64,000 nt of DNA from Elysia chlorotica (lineage: Eukaryota; Mollusca; Gastropoda; Plakobranchidae). Shown in pieces: positions 1 to 12,831 of this stretch. The notes below the pieces were generated by a model that worked only from the letters and a program-made list of their open reading frames with translations, was not told where the DNA came from and ran no database searches. How positions within the stretch are numbered: position 1 is the first letter of the stretch; each line of letters starts with the position of its first letter. The stretch covers positions 108,239-172,238 of the forward strand of contig RQTK01000095.1 in NCBI GenBank assembly GCA_003991915.1. The letters are read 5' to 3'. A program made the position numbers and the translations under genes.

Positions 1-1240
1 GTGTTTGGAGGTAGAAATTTTGATCGTATTAAAGGTTGTTCTTTTAATACAAACAGAAAGGGGGGTTAGTTATGCGTTATATATCAAACTCAAAACCTTT
101 TTTTTTTCCCTACTGTAATCTTTTTATAAATATTTCAAGAGCCAATAGATGTTAAGATCAAGTTCAAATCAAGATCGAAGCTACATCTATAAATTATAGA
201 TAGGCTACTAGAACTACTAATTCTACCAAGAATCTAGATCTAGATCTGAATCTTTGTTTTGGTGTTTATAAAGGTCCAAGTAGATCTTTGAAATTCTCAA
301 TACTCCATAGCGTAGATCTAGATACCATTCCTGATTTCTATCAAGATTTAGAATCTAGAGCTAGATCTATATGAACTAGATTCAGGTACAACTAGAGCGA
401 GATCTATACTTATTAAGTACATCAATCTGAATCAATAATGAATTTGATTTGCTTTCACTGTAGAATATTGTATAGTGTTCACAGTTTACAATCTCTATTA
501 TATATGTGGCTTTTAGAGATAACATAAAAATACAAAACAAATTTAAGCTTTTTAAAACTTTTAGGCCTTCATTCTAGACACATTGTAAATAAGAAAAGGT
601 TGAAGGAGATACCTAGATAATGCAAAAGAATACCAAGATAAATTTTTTTAGTAAAATAATCTGATCTGGTTCATAGACTAACCCTTTCCCCTGTAACACG
701 ACCAAATCTGGTCAAACATTTTAGTCTTTTGTAAAACATGGCCAAACACAGCCGCCCAGAACACATTTGGCCTGTGTTAAAAAGCGGCCAGATACTGCTT
801 GGAAGTTTCCCTCCAGCACTGTTGTTTATTTTGGGTTGAATTAGACTAGAAAATAGAACCTTAGTAATCATTTTAAATGTAACTGTTATTTCTGACTCAG
901 AATATCACAGGATTCCCCACTGAGGCAGCTCTTGCAAGCATTAAAGCATTTATAAAAGTTCAGTCTTGCTACACACATATGTTCAAGACTAGACCTAGCT
1001 TCATTTATCTTCCTTTGGGTTCAAACCAAGCCTTGTTTCTTTCTATTTGTATGATGATTGTTGATATTTACAGAAGTAGTACTAGCATAGAGCTGTACTG
1101 TGAATTTAACGTTGGCATCAGCCCTGAAAATGTCTTCATTGAGTCATGTGCTCGATCTTTTATAATATACCAAGTCATAGAAGAGGTCTCAGATGTAGAT
1201 CTAATCTAGATCTAGACCAGACTTGTATATTTGACCATAG
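1..1240. other. AT-rich non-coding stretch with AGATCT/TCTAGA patches
   Basis: No gene is visible. The notable feature is repeated use of the palindromic words AGATCT and TCTAGA, dense at about 175-400 and again at 1190-1215, in degenerate rather than clean tandem form. The same word cluster returns at 32.0-32.7 kb and 35.4-35.7 kb, so it is a genome habit rather than a local gene. The short open frames here have no splice context or recognisable protein character. Confidence 0.6.
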
Positions 1241-2471
1241 CAAAGCCAATTGGACTGAACGATATGTCCGTAAGTGAAAAAAAAAGGATAAAAACTAATT
1301 CCAAAGCCTTTTAAAATTTGTTTTTATGCTGAGCCGTTTGTAACCTACTAGACATAGATCTCATGAACATAGAACTAGGACTGCGATGGCTCTCACTACC
1401 TCATCTCATGATGTTCAGTGAAGTGTTACTGTGTAGATCTAGGCCCACAGTCAGCACATATATCTCATTTCTTGGCTAGATTACCTTGACTAGATAGATC
1501 TAAACCAAAGTGTCTACATAAAAATGGTACTGACAAGAATAAATATTATAACTAAAAAATAAAACATTGATTTGTTTTTGTTCCTGTACATAGCTCTCTT
1601 ATTACATTAGATCTATAACTTTTGTAAGATACATTGGTCTACATACATGGCATTATTTTTTTCACAATATATTTGATTTCCTAGAAGAAATAAGAATAAA
1701 CTAAAATTTTCTTTCCAGTCAGAGCGAGAGGAAAGAGAGAGTGTGTGTGTGTAAGGAATGGGGGGAAGGAGGCGGGTGTATGTTGATACATGTGAACAAA
1801 ATAATATCAAGAAACATAATTTGGACTCTTCATAAAGTTGTTTAATTGTCATGTTTATGTCTTTGTACCTAAGAATGTCTTTTTTTCTGTCTCAAAATTA
1901 TTATTATGACGTGGGGTTGTTGATTATGTTTGTTTTATTTTTATTTTGTTTTACAAAAATGCTCAGAAACATACATGTGTATCCATTTTATAAAAAAAAA
2001 GTCTAAAACTTTTAAAATTTAAAGTCTCCGATATTTAGAGAATCTAATTATTATTATCTACAACGGGACGAAATTTCATATAAATAGTGAGTTACAGAGC
2101 TTTTCCCATAATTACCCCTTTGCCTAATCCACATTTGGCTAAATGTAAACAAACAAATCATAATTACGTCAAGATCCATTAATTACTGTAATACTGTTGT
2201 CGTGACCATCTTGTATTCATGATTAACAATGCTAGGTTTAAAAACGCTAGTGTGTTGGGTTTTTTTTTGGCATTGAATCATATATAGATTGAAAACTTGT
2301 AAAGAAAATTTCAAGGTAAAATATAACCTTCAAATCTATTGGGGCTCAGTGAGCCATAAAATATTTTTAAAACTCCATTTCCTTTGGGGTACAATTATGT
2401 TGATAATCATAATGTGTGACTCTTTATTTATAAATAACACGATAAATTTATTATATTTTTAAATACACATG
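1241..2471. other. non-coding stretch, nothing recognised
   Basis: AT-rich sequence with a short GT run near 1740 and homopolymer A/T runs. No open frame with splice signals, no repeat copy I can name, and no RNA gene is seen. Confidence 0.5.
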
Positions 2472-2472
2472 T

Positions 2473-2533
<61 letters not shown>

Positions 2534-2538
2534 CTCAT
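2472..2538. repeat. TCTG/CT microsatellite
   Basis: Four TCTG units run directly into a CT dinucleotide tract that ends in TTTC variants. It is a simple repeat by inspection. Confidence 0.9.
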
Positions 2539-2621
2539 AGTTCTTCATAGTTCACAATTTACACGCATCTCAAACGCATAAAAAAGCCATTTGGTATGAT
2601 TCATATATATATTTCCCTTAC

Positions 2622-2885
2622 CAATTAGGTCATAGCGTTTGAACAAGAGGTAGAGCATTGGTTTCCCAATGGGGAGGTCCTTGGTTTGTAACCCATGTTC
2701 GATCAAAATATTTTTTGTCTGATTTTATTCCATACATGTTGGGTTTGTCATTCTGTGAATTTGATGTATTATTATCATCATGTCACATGTGACTGGCTGA
2801 GACAGGAGTACATGTATCTCCACACTGTCTATGTTTAACAACAGTACGTAAATTGAACAGATCTTAGCTTTGTGTGGGGACCACA
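2622..2885 (+). mobile_element. tRNA-headed SINE, plus orientation, degenerate
   Basis: The head resembles a tRNA gene: an A-box-like GAGGTAGAGCATTGG is followed by a B-box-like segment near 2690-2712. The body then carries GACTGGCTGAGACAGGAGTA, the plus-strand version of the core seen reverse-complemented at 11.6, 32.9 and 50.9 kb. The tail has the run leading to GTGGGGACC. The copy is diverged. It belongs to the same body family as the other SINEs here, but its head is its own. Confidence 0.65.
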
Positions 2886-3159
2886 ATAAAGTGGTTCCAA
2901 TTTTAACGACATCTTGAATAGCGAGAAATATTGGGATGGCAAGAGGTTTGAAAAGTCACTATTTATGCCCTACAGGAAATACTTAGATCCCAAATGGGTT
3001 AAACCTGCTAATATTGTAATAACAAAAAAATTAAAGAGCAGATCTTTTCTAAACCCAACTTTAAAAAAAATGTCAGAAAGACCTGCACATGAACACCATG
3101 TGCGATTTTTCTCCAGTACCTGCACATTTCCATACCAACACTGACATGAGTGACAACTA

Positions 3160-3655
3160 GTGAACTACCCAGGTGCAGATACCTGCATCAGATGCAAAGC
3201 CAATTTTACATAGATTGATGAGAGAAAATGGGAAAGCGAGATGGAATAACCTGACAAACAACAAACTACACTGTGTCCAACCACATTAGGTGCAGGAAAT
3301 TCCTGACGAGACCAGATACACAATCGAGTCCTACTGAGCCTCCACAGTGCCATACCTGCAACGGTCAATTAGCCATGCCATAAGTCACACTTTGGTTGAC
3401 AATCCGCTTTTTCACCGGGAAAGAAATCTACACCTGGCTTCTAAACCATTATATAACATATTTACTGCACATGGATCTTTTAAACTGCTATACCCTTCAC
3501 TCTTCTCACCTTTTTATGCACATGTTAATGCTTTTACCACTTAGTCAGAGAGATAAAGGAGTCACGGTTGCTACTAGTATAATGTATTAACTGTCTTAGG
3601 ACATCATGGGCACAATATAGCTTTAACTGTGCTGACGTGCCGTAAAATAAAAGCA
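3160..3655 (+). mobile_element. LINE 3' fragment (RNase H-bearing, I/Jockey-like family)
   Basis: This is a 3' truncated-type fragment of the family seen more fully at 18.96-20.51 kb and 46.74-48.37 kb. It begins with the stretch after the RNase H domain (translating as PASDAKP...), lacks a segment of about 60 bases near 3290, and keeps the zinc-knuckle-like region (CHTCNGQ in the parent frame) around 3345-3440. It ends with the family 3' UTR, which includes GGACATCATGGGCACAATAT and the terminal GACGTGCCGTAAA. Assignment to the I/Jockey group rests on RNase H followed by a Cys/His knuckle in longer copies. Confidence 0.75.
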
Positions 3656-4304
3656 AACTCAAAGTCAAATCCTCCTGTACATGCAGCTCTTGCTCTATTA
3701 TTATCACCGCAAACACAGATGCCTATAAATGCAAATATATGCAAAGAGATCAGCTAAAGTCAAGCCCATCCCTAGTGCTCTTCCATAATAGCCATTTAGA
3801 GGTTTACACAATCATGACAACAATGCTGTTAACACTTAGGTTTTTTTTTATCCATGCCTCACCCTCTATGCAAACTCATAAATTTAAGGTAGTGGGTGCA
3901 TTTTGTTTTTTTTGGTTGAGTGTAAAAGATACATCTAGCTCTAAAGGATTTAGCCTACAGTCAAACACTTGGGTATACATTATAATTTAAAAAAAGAGTA
4001 TCCATTAATTAACTCGGGCACAATTTCCCTCTACTAATAAATTACTCTCAAGTCTTACTATGGGAGTCAGAGAACCCTTGCCATGATGAAATTTACTAGT
4101 TGAACTGTAGTGCTGACATTGGACGCTTCGCAACCAAGTAGGTCGCTATATTTGAAACAATCAAGCGCCAGTGTATCTATGAATTACTAGATTTGTAGTT
4201 CATCATTTTTTCTTAATGCCTTCACAAATAATTAAAGCCTTTTCCCTATTATATAGCATTAGTCATGCATTCTATCAGTTTAATGTGATCAAGTGTGGCA
4301 GGAT
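3656..4304. other. non-coding stretch, nothing recognised
   Basis: AT-rich DNA with short accidental open frames. I see no splice-bounded exon, inverted repeat or known repeat core. Confidence 0.45.
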
Positions 4305-4380
4305 GTAAAATCATCAGACGTCAGTCATGGGGTCCATCTACACTATATAGTGCAGATGTTCTTTTGTTGGATGTGAAGGC
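4305..4380 (+). mobile_element. SINE 3' body fragment
   Basis: The order of words (CAGACGTCAGTCATGGGGTC, then CATCTACACTATATAG and a GTTGGATGT end) matches the 3' half of the SINE body whose reverse complement stands at 32.86-33.0 kb and 50.88-51.0 kb. No tRNA head is visible directly upstream, so this is a headless fragment. Confidence 0.5.
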
Positions 4381-4662
4381 TCAACGAAACAGACTTCTGT
4401 GTTAGTACTACAAATGCAGTTGCTGCGGCTGCTACTGGTCCTACTACAACGGTACTCCATCCCCACTTTTGGCGCCTCGAAAAGCCATATACACATTGTC
4501 CATTGCCATGATTGTGTAGTCCATGAACTTGTAGATTTATGGCTTGATCTATTGATTATAATTGCTGTGACATCTCAAACTGCGATCAACCTTAGTGACT
4601 TTCGACTTGCATACATATGCAGTTATTTGGTCCTACTCTACATCTGAATCTAATTTTCTTAC

Positions 4663-4830
4663 CTGTAGTTCAGAGGGTAGAGCAAGCAACTTCTATAGTA
4701 ATAGTAAATTTCAGGTTTGAATCATGATCAGGCCGCCTTTCTTCTTACAATTTTGGTAGTTGTCAGTATAATGCGATTAGCAGCACATAAATTGTCAGAC
4801 CTTAGTCTTGGGACCCATCCACTAGAGAGT
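4663..4830 (+). mobile_element. tRNA-headed SINE, plus orientation, short
   Basis: A tRNA-like head (GTAGTTCAGAGGGTAGAGCA as A-box region, AGGTTTGAATCATG as B-box region) is followed by a shortened body with GTTGTCAGTATAATG and the tail words GCAGCACATAAATTGTCAG and CTTGGGACCCATCCACTAGA. The central GCTGAGACAGGAGTCATGG part found in other copies is missing. Confidence 0.65.
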
Positions 4831-5084
4831 TAAGGTTGGATGAGTTGGATTCCCAGTTAGTATGTTACAGCGAAACTTGGAAACTGTTCATTCTTAGGAA
4901 AGGTCTGAAAATTCTGTCATTTCCAAGTAATTTTTTTTTTTTTCAAGTTTTGGTTGGGCAATGGACTGGATTTTCAGGTTCATTCTGTGAATGTCTTGTT
5001 TGCAGGTCTAACTTAATATTAAAAAAGTAATTATGTTTGCTGGTTTTGCAGTCAAAATTTAAAGGCAAAGGTTGGTGTCCTAGT

Positions 5085-5236
5085 GTTCCATGTCAGCAGC
5101 AAGGCTATATCATAGGCCGGACCTTGGAGCTTGGCTGATCACATTTATCATACTGACACCTTTTCAACCAGTAGGGAAAATTGAAGCTGCCAGAATAGGG
5201 CTCCTTGCATTGGAGGCTGATGCTCTAACTAATGAG
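5085..5236 (-). mobile_element. SINE fragment, minus orientation
   Basis: Body words ATCATACTGACACC and CAACCAGTAGGGAA match the reverse-complement body at 33.0 and 51.0 kb. To the right, GCATTGGAGGCTGATGCTCT looks like the reversed tRNA-like head with its A-box. The copy is diverged and ends in a GAGA run near 5256. Confidence 0.55.
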
Positions 5237-6056
5237 AGAGGGGGGAAAAGGAAGATAGAGAGAGAGAGAGAAAAGAAACTCTTTTCTGTGTTTATTTCAT
5301 TTGCTGGTTTTGAAGTTGAACCTCAGACGGAAGTCTTAAATTATTGGGTGTTTTTTTTTAAACAAAAATTTAAATTTTGTCATTGCCGGCGCAAAAAAGT
5401 TAGAAGTGTTTGTGTTTTTTAGATCATTATTTAAATATACACCTAGTGTTATTGAGAGAAATGAACATTCACCTGTGTATTCTTGCTTGAGTTTAAATTT
5501 GAACAATATTGAAAACAGGAACAGGAAGTACCTTTCATGTGGTTATGACATTACAAAATTTATCACAAACTCGACTAGGCTTAATGTACAGGATATAAAC
5601 AAGTAGTTTGTATCATATGGTTACATCATCTACTGTAGCAAAGAAGACATAACATTAACAGGCAAACCCACATTCATTCTGACATGTTATACACCACTGG
5701 CACAAGTATGATATTAGCTAATACTAACTTGAGGATATACCATATTATTTGAGATGTGTTAAAATAATCCACAAATAATTATGAAGGGGAGAATTATAAA
5801 ACACAGACAAATAATCACAAAAGGAGATATTAACTCTACATAACATTTTCAAAAGTCATATATCTCTTGATAACATTTATAACTCGTCCATTTAACGCAA
5901 AGCTTCTGAACTGTAAAGTTGAAAAAAGAGACAGGCTTCATAGCTTTTTATCATTGAAAATATATGAATTTTGGAATATATGTTTACTATGTTCCCCACT
6001 TGTTGCATGTCTACACATTTCCACTATACTGGTGTTGCTTTGTATCATGTTTTCAG
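5237..6056. other. non-coding stretch upstream of gene 1
   Basis: AT-rich sequence with a short GA run. A 5' exon or promoter for the gene that starts at 6143 probably lies here or further left, because the first recognised exon begins at a splice acceptor. I could not identify that exon or a core promoter. Confidence 0.4.
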
Positions 6057-6142
6057 GTATCTAGTGAGACAGGTCCAGAAGTAATGTAGCGGATGTGGAA
6101 AGCTTTTGACTGGCCAGCTTCCCTCCTGGACGTGAAGCTGGT
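6057..6142 (+). other. 5' UTR part of the first recognised exon of gene 1
   Basis: A polypyrimidine stretch ending TTTCAG at 6051-6056 acts as an acceptor. The following 86 bases contain an in-frame TGA before the ATG at 6143, so this part is read as untranslated. It implies at least one further upstream non-coding exon that is not recognised. Confidence 0.5.
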
Positions 6143-9100
6143 ATGGAGCGGGGGAAGGAGCTTCCTCCCATAACACTCGACAACACAAGCATTGTAAGTG
6201 ACGGTCTATTTTGTGTGGCTTATATGGCGCACTGTCACTCAAACAACGCTAAAATAGTCTTTTTATTTAAAACCCTATGTAATTTTTTTTTATATTTGAT
6301 TTTCATTTTGTGCTTGTTTTCAGTCATTATGTGTAAACTATTAGATATGTGCTTAAAGTTCAAAAAATTGGTTTCTTTGTCCTACATCCAGCTATCTAGA
6401 GGTATTTCCAACACTTGTCTTAAGGCGAAGTCACTCTGACCACATAATATGTTTTAACATTGAATAAATTCATATTTTTGAGGTTTGAAAGAAGTGAACA
6501 AACTGGCAAAGTTTTTACACATTCAAAAAGAAACAATTTCTTTGCTTAGAAAGAAATGCACCACTAAGTTTCTATAAACCATAGCGATTTTATGTCCCAC
6601 AGCAACACATGAAATTTCATGACAGAAATTGATAAGATAATGTTTTTTTTTGGTTCAAATATATTCAAAGGTAGATAGCTTCAGCTTCATGACTCGCCTC
6701 ACTGGGTTGACTGCTTATCAGACTTTTTCTTGTCTGCATTTTAGTCTTACCTGGTCACATTGATACCAGTGCTTGTGTCAATGACGTCTAAACATGAGAT
6801 GCCGCAAGAGCCACAGTTTGAGAACGAGAAGGATAAACCAGACTGGTGGCCGTCAGATGTCCAGTGGAGGAATCCCAAGTGCTACATGTATGATCACCTG
6901 GAGAAGGTATGGTCCACTTGATGATAATGCGACAAACTTTGGAAAATTTTTGTTTTGCTTTGAGATCAGTAAAGAGCCTTCAGTGAGAGGATTAGAGCCC
7001 CTCAAAACGTTATTTTCTGTGGGGAGGGGAGCGGGAGCAAACTTGGAGAAGTAGATCTAGCTTCTTGGATTCTGACACTGAATTGATGTAGAGTTTGAGG
7101 ATGTTTTTTGCTTGTGGAACATAAATGAAAAAAATAGTGCATGGTATACAAAGTTTATGAAAAAGGAAAAGTTTTTTTTTTATAGATGTGATCTTTTTTG
7201 GTTGAATCCATACAACAACATTTTACCACTAGACTGCCGACTAGTAATTTTTTAAGGTATTCAAATTGTGAGTTAAAATTTGCCTATACCAACTTAAAGC
7301 ATTACCTATTTATTTTGTGTGATATTGTGAAATCTACTGAACAGAAATACCTCCAATCAATGTATACATTTTTGTGAAGGAGATTAGGTAAACTTTTAGG
7401 AAATGTTATCTGTTGGGTGGAAATGTACAAACATAAGGTCTGCTGGGGTGAAGATAAAGCCAGGCCCTAATCAAATCTTAATCTAGGTCTCGTGGTAAAT
7501 TTATAGATAACACTGTAATATGTTATACATTAAATGACATTAAATGTTTTAGCTATGGGACTGTGTCCCCTTTTTATTTTGGATTTGGGTAATTTTTAAT
7601 GTCATTTGCATAGCTGCCAACCAGTACATATAATACGTTTTGTCCTCCCGAGTCCGTAGGTTCGTATCTGGTTGAAAAAATACGTATTTGACGGTATTCA
7701 GCTGAAAATTGGGTGTCGCTCAGTACTTGCGCCATTTTCGACAGTCGTTAAACGGGCCTATCATGTTTATTTGTTAGTAACGTCTCATGAGTACCCCATG
7801 CGCTTCGTGGCACTGGGAACGGCCGTGTCTCTAAACAACTTGTAGATTTATCGTTCACTCGCAGCTCTTTTCGATAAAAAATGCGGTAAATAGTTTACCA
7901 CTATAGTGGCAATTATGCTTTCGCCACCGGCGATCTGTCCATCCGGGAATCCCATAGCTTTGTTGACTGTCGCTAAGGCAGAAAGTTTGTTTGCAAGAAT
8001 TCAGTTGCATTATTGCATTTACTCAAATATGTTAAGTACTGTACAAGATCTTTTGTTCACTCTTGTTGGTTATTGTATGTTAAAATATCAAAAAAACTTT
8101 ATTAATTTATTATTCAAAAAACAAGATAAAAAATTATTCCTGTGCTAAATAACTTTAATTCTCGTCACAGCCTTCACTTTTCTATATAAATCTTGCTTAT
8201 ATATCGTCATCGGGATTCGGGAAAATAAATCTAAGCTTAAAATAGATCTGATATTTCAAATGGAGGATTGCTATGGCCTGTTGCTAATTTGTTGCCAAAC
8301 CAATGCCACCTTTTGTTTCGTATTACAGTTGGTGGTTTTATTGTTAAAACTTTGTATTGATAATGATTATTTTAATGATCTATATGGACATCGAGATTTT
8401 TGGTCATTTTCATACGTTTATGATCTTTTCGAGGACACCCAGTTTGTGGTATTCCCCGTTAAATTGTCAATGGAAGACATACCTCCAAACAAACCCATTT
8501 GTCATTCCGAAGTGACACTACATATCGTGAAGGGGAATCTAGATCTAGATATAGACTGTAGCTTTATATTCTAAATCTAGTTTATATCCGATGGTGTTTA
8601 TCTAGATCTAATTCTGTGATATAATTCAGGAACTAGATAGTTGATCTTGAGTGGCGAACTGGCTCAAGTGGCAGAGCGCCTGGTTCTCAGTGCCTAGTTT
8701 GAGGCTAACGACTGGGCAAATTAAATGTCCGATTCGTCCCCTACTGGTTGGTTCAGTCAATGACAATGGTATTAGTTCCGTTTGCTTTGGGCATGCTAGA
8801 AAGATTAAATTCTTTAGTCAGCCGTCATGAATTTATTATATTTCGTTAACGTTAAGTCTGTATATTGCTCACGTGGTGTTTCTGACACTAGAGACGAAAA
8901 TCAACAAAAACAAACACACACAAAGGAAAAAACAACAAAACACATTTATTAAATAACATTATTCCTTGGTGCAGTATTTAAAGTTATGGTTAAGCTTGTG
9001 TCAATATTGATAGCGTGGCCATCGATTGGGTTTGCGCAAAAAAATCTGTATTTGCTTTCTCAAAAGTTGGTAGCTATGTTAATGTCAGTTGGTTCATAAC

Positions 9101-12100
9101 ACCATAATACGTCTAAGAACATTAAATTGTCGATTAAATGCAATGGGCTGTGCTGTCTATATAAATACCCGTAGACAACACTTCAGAATTTGATGTTTCA
9201 TGGTCATCAAAATCAACGTGAAAATCACAGTCTGCATTGATTGTAGCTACCGAGATCATAACAAAGTCAAATGCTAAAATCTCTCTCTCGTGAAAACAAC
9301 AAACACGAAACATGCCAGATGTTTGGCAATCTCACAATGAAATATCAAAAACCCTGCAGACAGATTCTTCCTCATCACAGTGCAACAGTAAAGGAAAAAC
9401 TCATCTTCATTGCAGTTAAGTGGTTAAAGGTTGTAATTCAATTATTATGTCCATAGCTAAACAGGGTATTAGATTGCATTCAGAAGGACCACTTCTTACT
9501 TGAGGATAAGGAGCCTTGAGTTGCTATTTTATATATATGCCATATGGGCACTGCAAAGTACCCTCATCTTTAGTGTTATCAACTCTACTTAAATAGCTAA
9601 GTATTTCACCATTACAATATCCTCTTGCCATACTGGAATGCCTTCTGTTCAAGAAACATTACAAATTTTTTTTTTCCTGTTGTGTGTATCGGTTGCTGTC
9701 GGTAATTCAGGAGGAGCGGCTACTGATCCTACGCAAGCTTGTGCACAGCTGCTACTCCTACCACGGAGTGGCAGACCTTCTGTGTCGATTAGATGAGATG
9801 CCTTCACCAGAGGTACTGGATGCTTTTGATTTTTTAAAGTAAACTAGTAGTAGGATCCATGTATTCAAAGAGCTTGTACTATTGGGGATCAAAAGGAATC
9901 CATTATTAAGTAAATTTTAACTTATCATAATATTAAAATTGGGGGGGGGGGGGGTAGCCCTAGGATAGAAGAGCTGCTTCCGAAGCCATGGTAATTTCAG
10001 ACATCTGTGTGTTTGATACATCAACCAATGTAATTTTCTTTATCTTACTTATATAATACATCTCATGATGCTTTTTTGTGTAGGGGTGTGTGGAACTGGA
10101 ATAAAAAAGAAAGTTGTTTGTAATTTGCTCTTACTTTTAAGGTATGATTGTTTTTTTGTCTTTTCCAAGCCTGCGGAGGAAGGCTTTGAAGTCATAGAGC
10201 TGACTGAGGAAGACAGACAAGATATCCTAACTGAGGGTACGTTGAAAACACATCTTTGTATTTTCTTTTTGCAGATCAATCATTTATCAAGGTTTTTTTA
10301 GATGGACATTACACACATTGAAACTGAGGTTATATTTCACAAACACTGTCTCGCGTCATAGGAAAACCAACCTAGATCGGTCCTGATGGGGGTGTCTATG
10401 GAATATTCAGACTTGATTGAATGGTGTTGTGTAATACAGGTAGAACTTACTTCTGAAAGCATTAACATTGCTGAAATCCATTATAGATTTTCTAACTCAT
10501 AGGATAAGACAAGCTAAGCTTTAGTAACTTTTTCTTTTCCTTTTTTTTTTTTTATTAATAGGAAAAAGACCATTTATCTAGCTTTTGTTACTTTACGTTA
10601 ACAAAGAAAATTTAAAGCAAAAACATAACTTTGTTACTACATTTTAAGAAAATTAAAGAATGACATGTCATGTCAGACATTTCTGTGCAAGATTTTTTCT
10701 CTTTTTTCCATAAGCCTAGAATCAGCTGTCACAAATTTCTACCAAAGGTTTTTAAACTAATTGACAACCCAAATACACCTAAGTACAGTGGTCTCCGCAT
10801 ACCAACCCACTCCATCTTCGAACCCGCTCACCTTAAGAAACACAATTCTTTCTAATTTATTAATACCCATAGCCACTCGCTTTTCGCCGCGTATAAAGTG
10901 TAAGAACCCGTTTTAACAGGGCTTGATATACTGTCTCTCTTATTTTTAGTCAAGCTCACACATCATTTTTTACTTCCCCAGCATGGTGATTATTTCTATA
11001 GTGATCTAAGACTGATAGGAGCGGCGCATGTCTCTGAATACAAACGATCAGAGGGATGAGAGGAGTGGGCGGGTGGGGGGTGGGGTAGAGGAACAAACAT
11101 GAGCCTATGTAGACTAGAGAATTGAAATATCGTAGAATTTCAGCAAGTCGAGACGAGATATATAATATATATTATTTATATACTTATGTATAAAACAAGC
11201 TGGTGTCCCGTTCATATGAACAGGTTGAATACAGTGTAATTGTCTGCAAGCCGATTCTTTTTGAAAGGGGAACTTTTAGACCCCTTGCCATCTGTTAATA
11301 TATTTTTGCTTCCACCTTTTTTTTTATTAAATGAAATATCTTTTCGCTTCTTTTTTTTAAAAATTTCTTTCTCTCTTATTTCTTCTTTATTCCTATATTC
11401 CTCCTTTAAAAAAACACTTTTATTACTTTTTTTCTTTCTTTTTTTTTTAAATTATTTTTCTCTCTCCCTCTCTTTTTCTTTTCGTATATATTATATCTAG
11501 ACAGCTAGGCTACTACTTCTGCTAATGATGGACAGAGCCCTTTAAGCACATGATTTGATTAATGTCTCCTAGGTTCCTTAGGGAGTCCAATACGGCGACT
11601 GTTCCCAAGACTTAAGTCTGACAATTTTATGTGCTGCCACGCATTTGACAGGATGGGGATACCATGACTCCTGTCTCAGCCGGTCACAATATACTGACAC
11701 CGACCCAACCAGCTACAATGGACTAAAATCGAAGCAATAAAAAAATTAATTAAACAACAACAAAAACTACCGATCGGATTTGAACCCCGCACCTCCCGAT
11801 CTGAAGACCAATGCTCTACCACGTTAGCTAATTCGCCCTCCGTGGAATTGCGGTGAAACTGGGAGTAATTTCAAAATGAAGGTGCTGATTTTGATATTAG
11901 ATCTAGAATCTATATCTATTAAACCGTTTCATTAGTTAAGCCTTGATTGTAGATCTAGAAAGATTGCTCAAGTAAGCCAAGATTTTAGATTTAGATAGAC
12001 TGCTTATGTAAGCCTAGATTTTAGATCTAGATAAATTGCTGAAGTCCAGCGCTAAAGGCAGCAGTGCCATTAGAACATTCGGTAGTAATGATGCTTTGAC

Positions 12101-12751
12101 TAACCAAGCCTAGATCTAGTTATTATAAAAGACGATCCGGAAATCTAAAGGCAAACTATTTTTATTTTTAATTATAATAAATTTATGAAAAAATAAATCA
12201 ATAAAAAAGGACCAGGTAAACAAAGACTTTAGTAAGATGTAGCTTCTGTGAAAATTTCATAATTATAGGTTGAGCGTCTTCAAGCCTTTTTAGAAGAAGC
12301 CCTCGATTCTACTAAAATGTATATATAGATACAGTAAGATACGGAAACAAATGAGAGAGAAAAACCCGCATATTATATCACTCAAAGAAAGAAGAACATT
12401 TCCCTTACAGTGATATTTAATACAAGGGGAGTTAATATGTTACACATGTGATCTATGCCGTTACATTATTGTAGCAACATCATTTTCTTTCACTAAAGTT
12501 AAACAATAAATACCCCATGGTTTTAAAATACAAGTATAAGAAAGGGAGAAAAAATCAACTCATAGGGCCCTGATGTAGAAGTGACTGGAGCTTTAGAAAT
12601 ACCATTAATTTGTTTCACATAGTCAGGGTGACGAAATTTTACCTAAATTATTGTTATAACTGTTTTTGGTATTTTCGTTATTAATGTTTTAATTAAAATT
12701 ATGAACTATAGCACTACAGCCTCTGTCTTCTGTTGGACATAGTAAACATCT

Positions 12752-12831
<80 letters not shown>

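Noticed and set aside
8260-8574. 104-codon open frame in intron 2 of gene 1
   Set aside because: No acceptor or donor in the right phase, no protein character, and it would disrupt the matched phase between exons 2 and 3.
11770-11843. tRNA gene on the minus strand
   Set aside because: A and B boxes are good, but the sequence continues into the SINE body and lacks a clean acceptor stem, so it is a SINE head.
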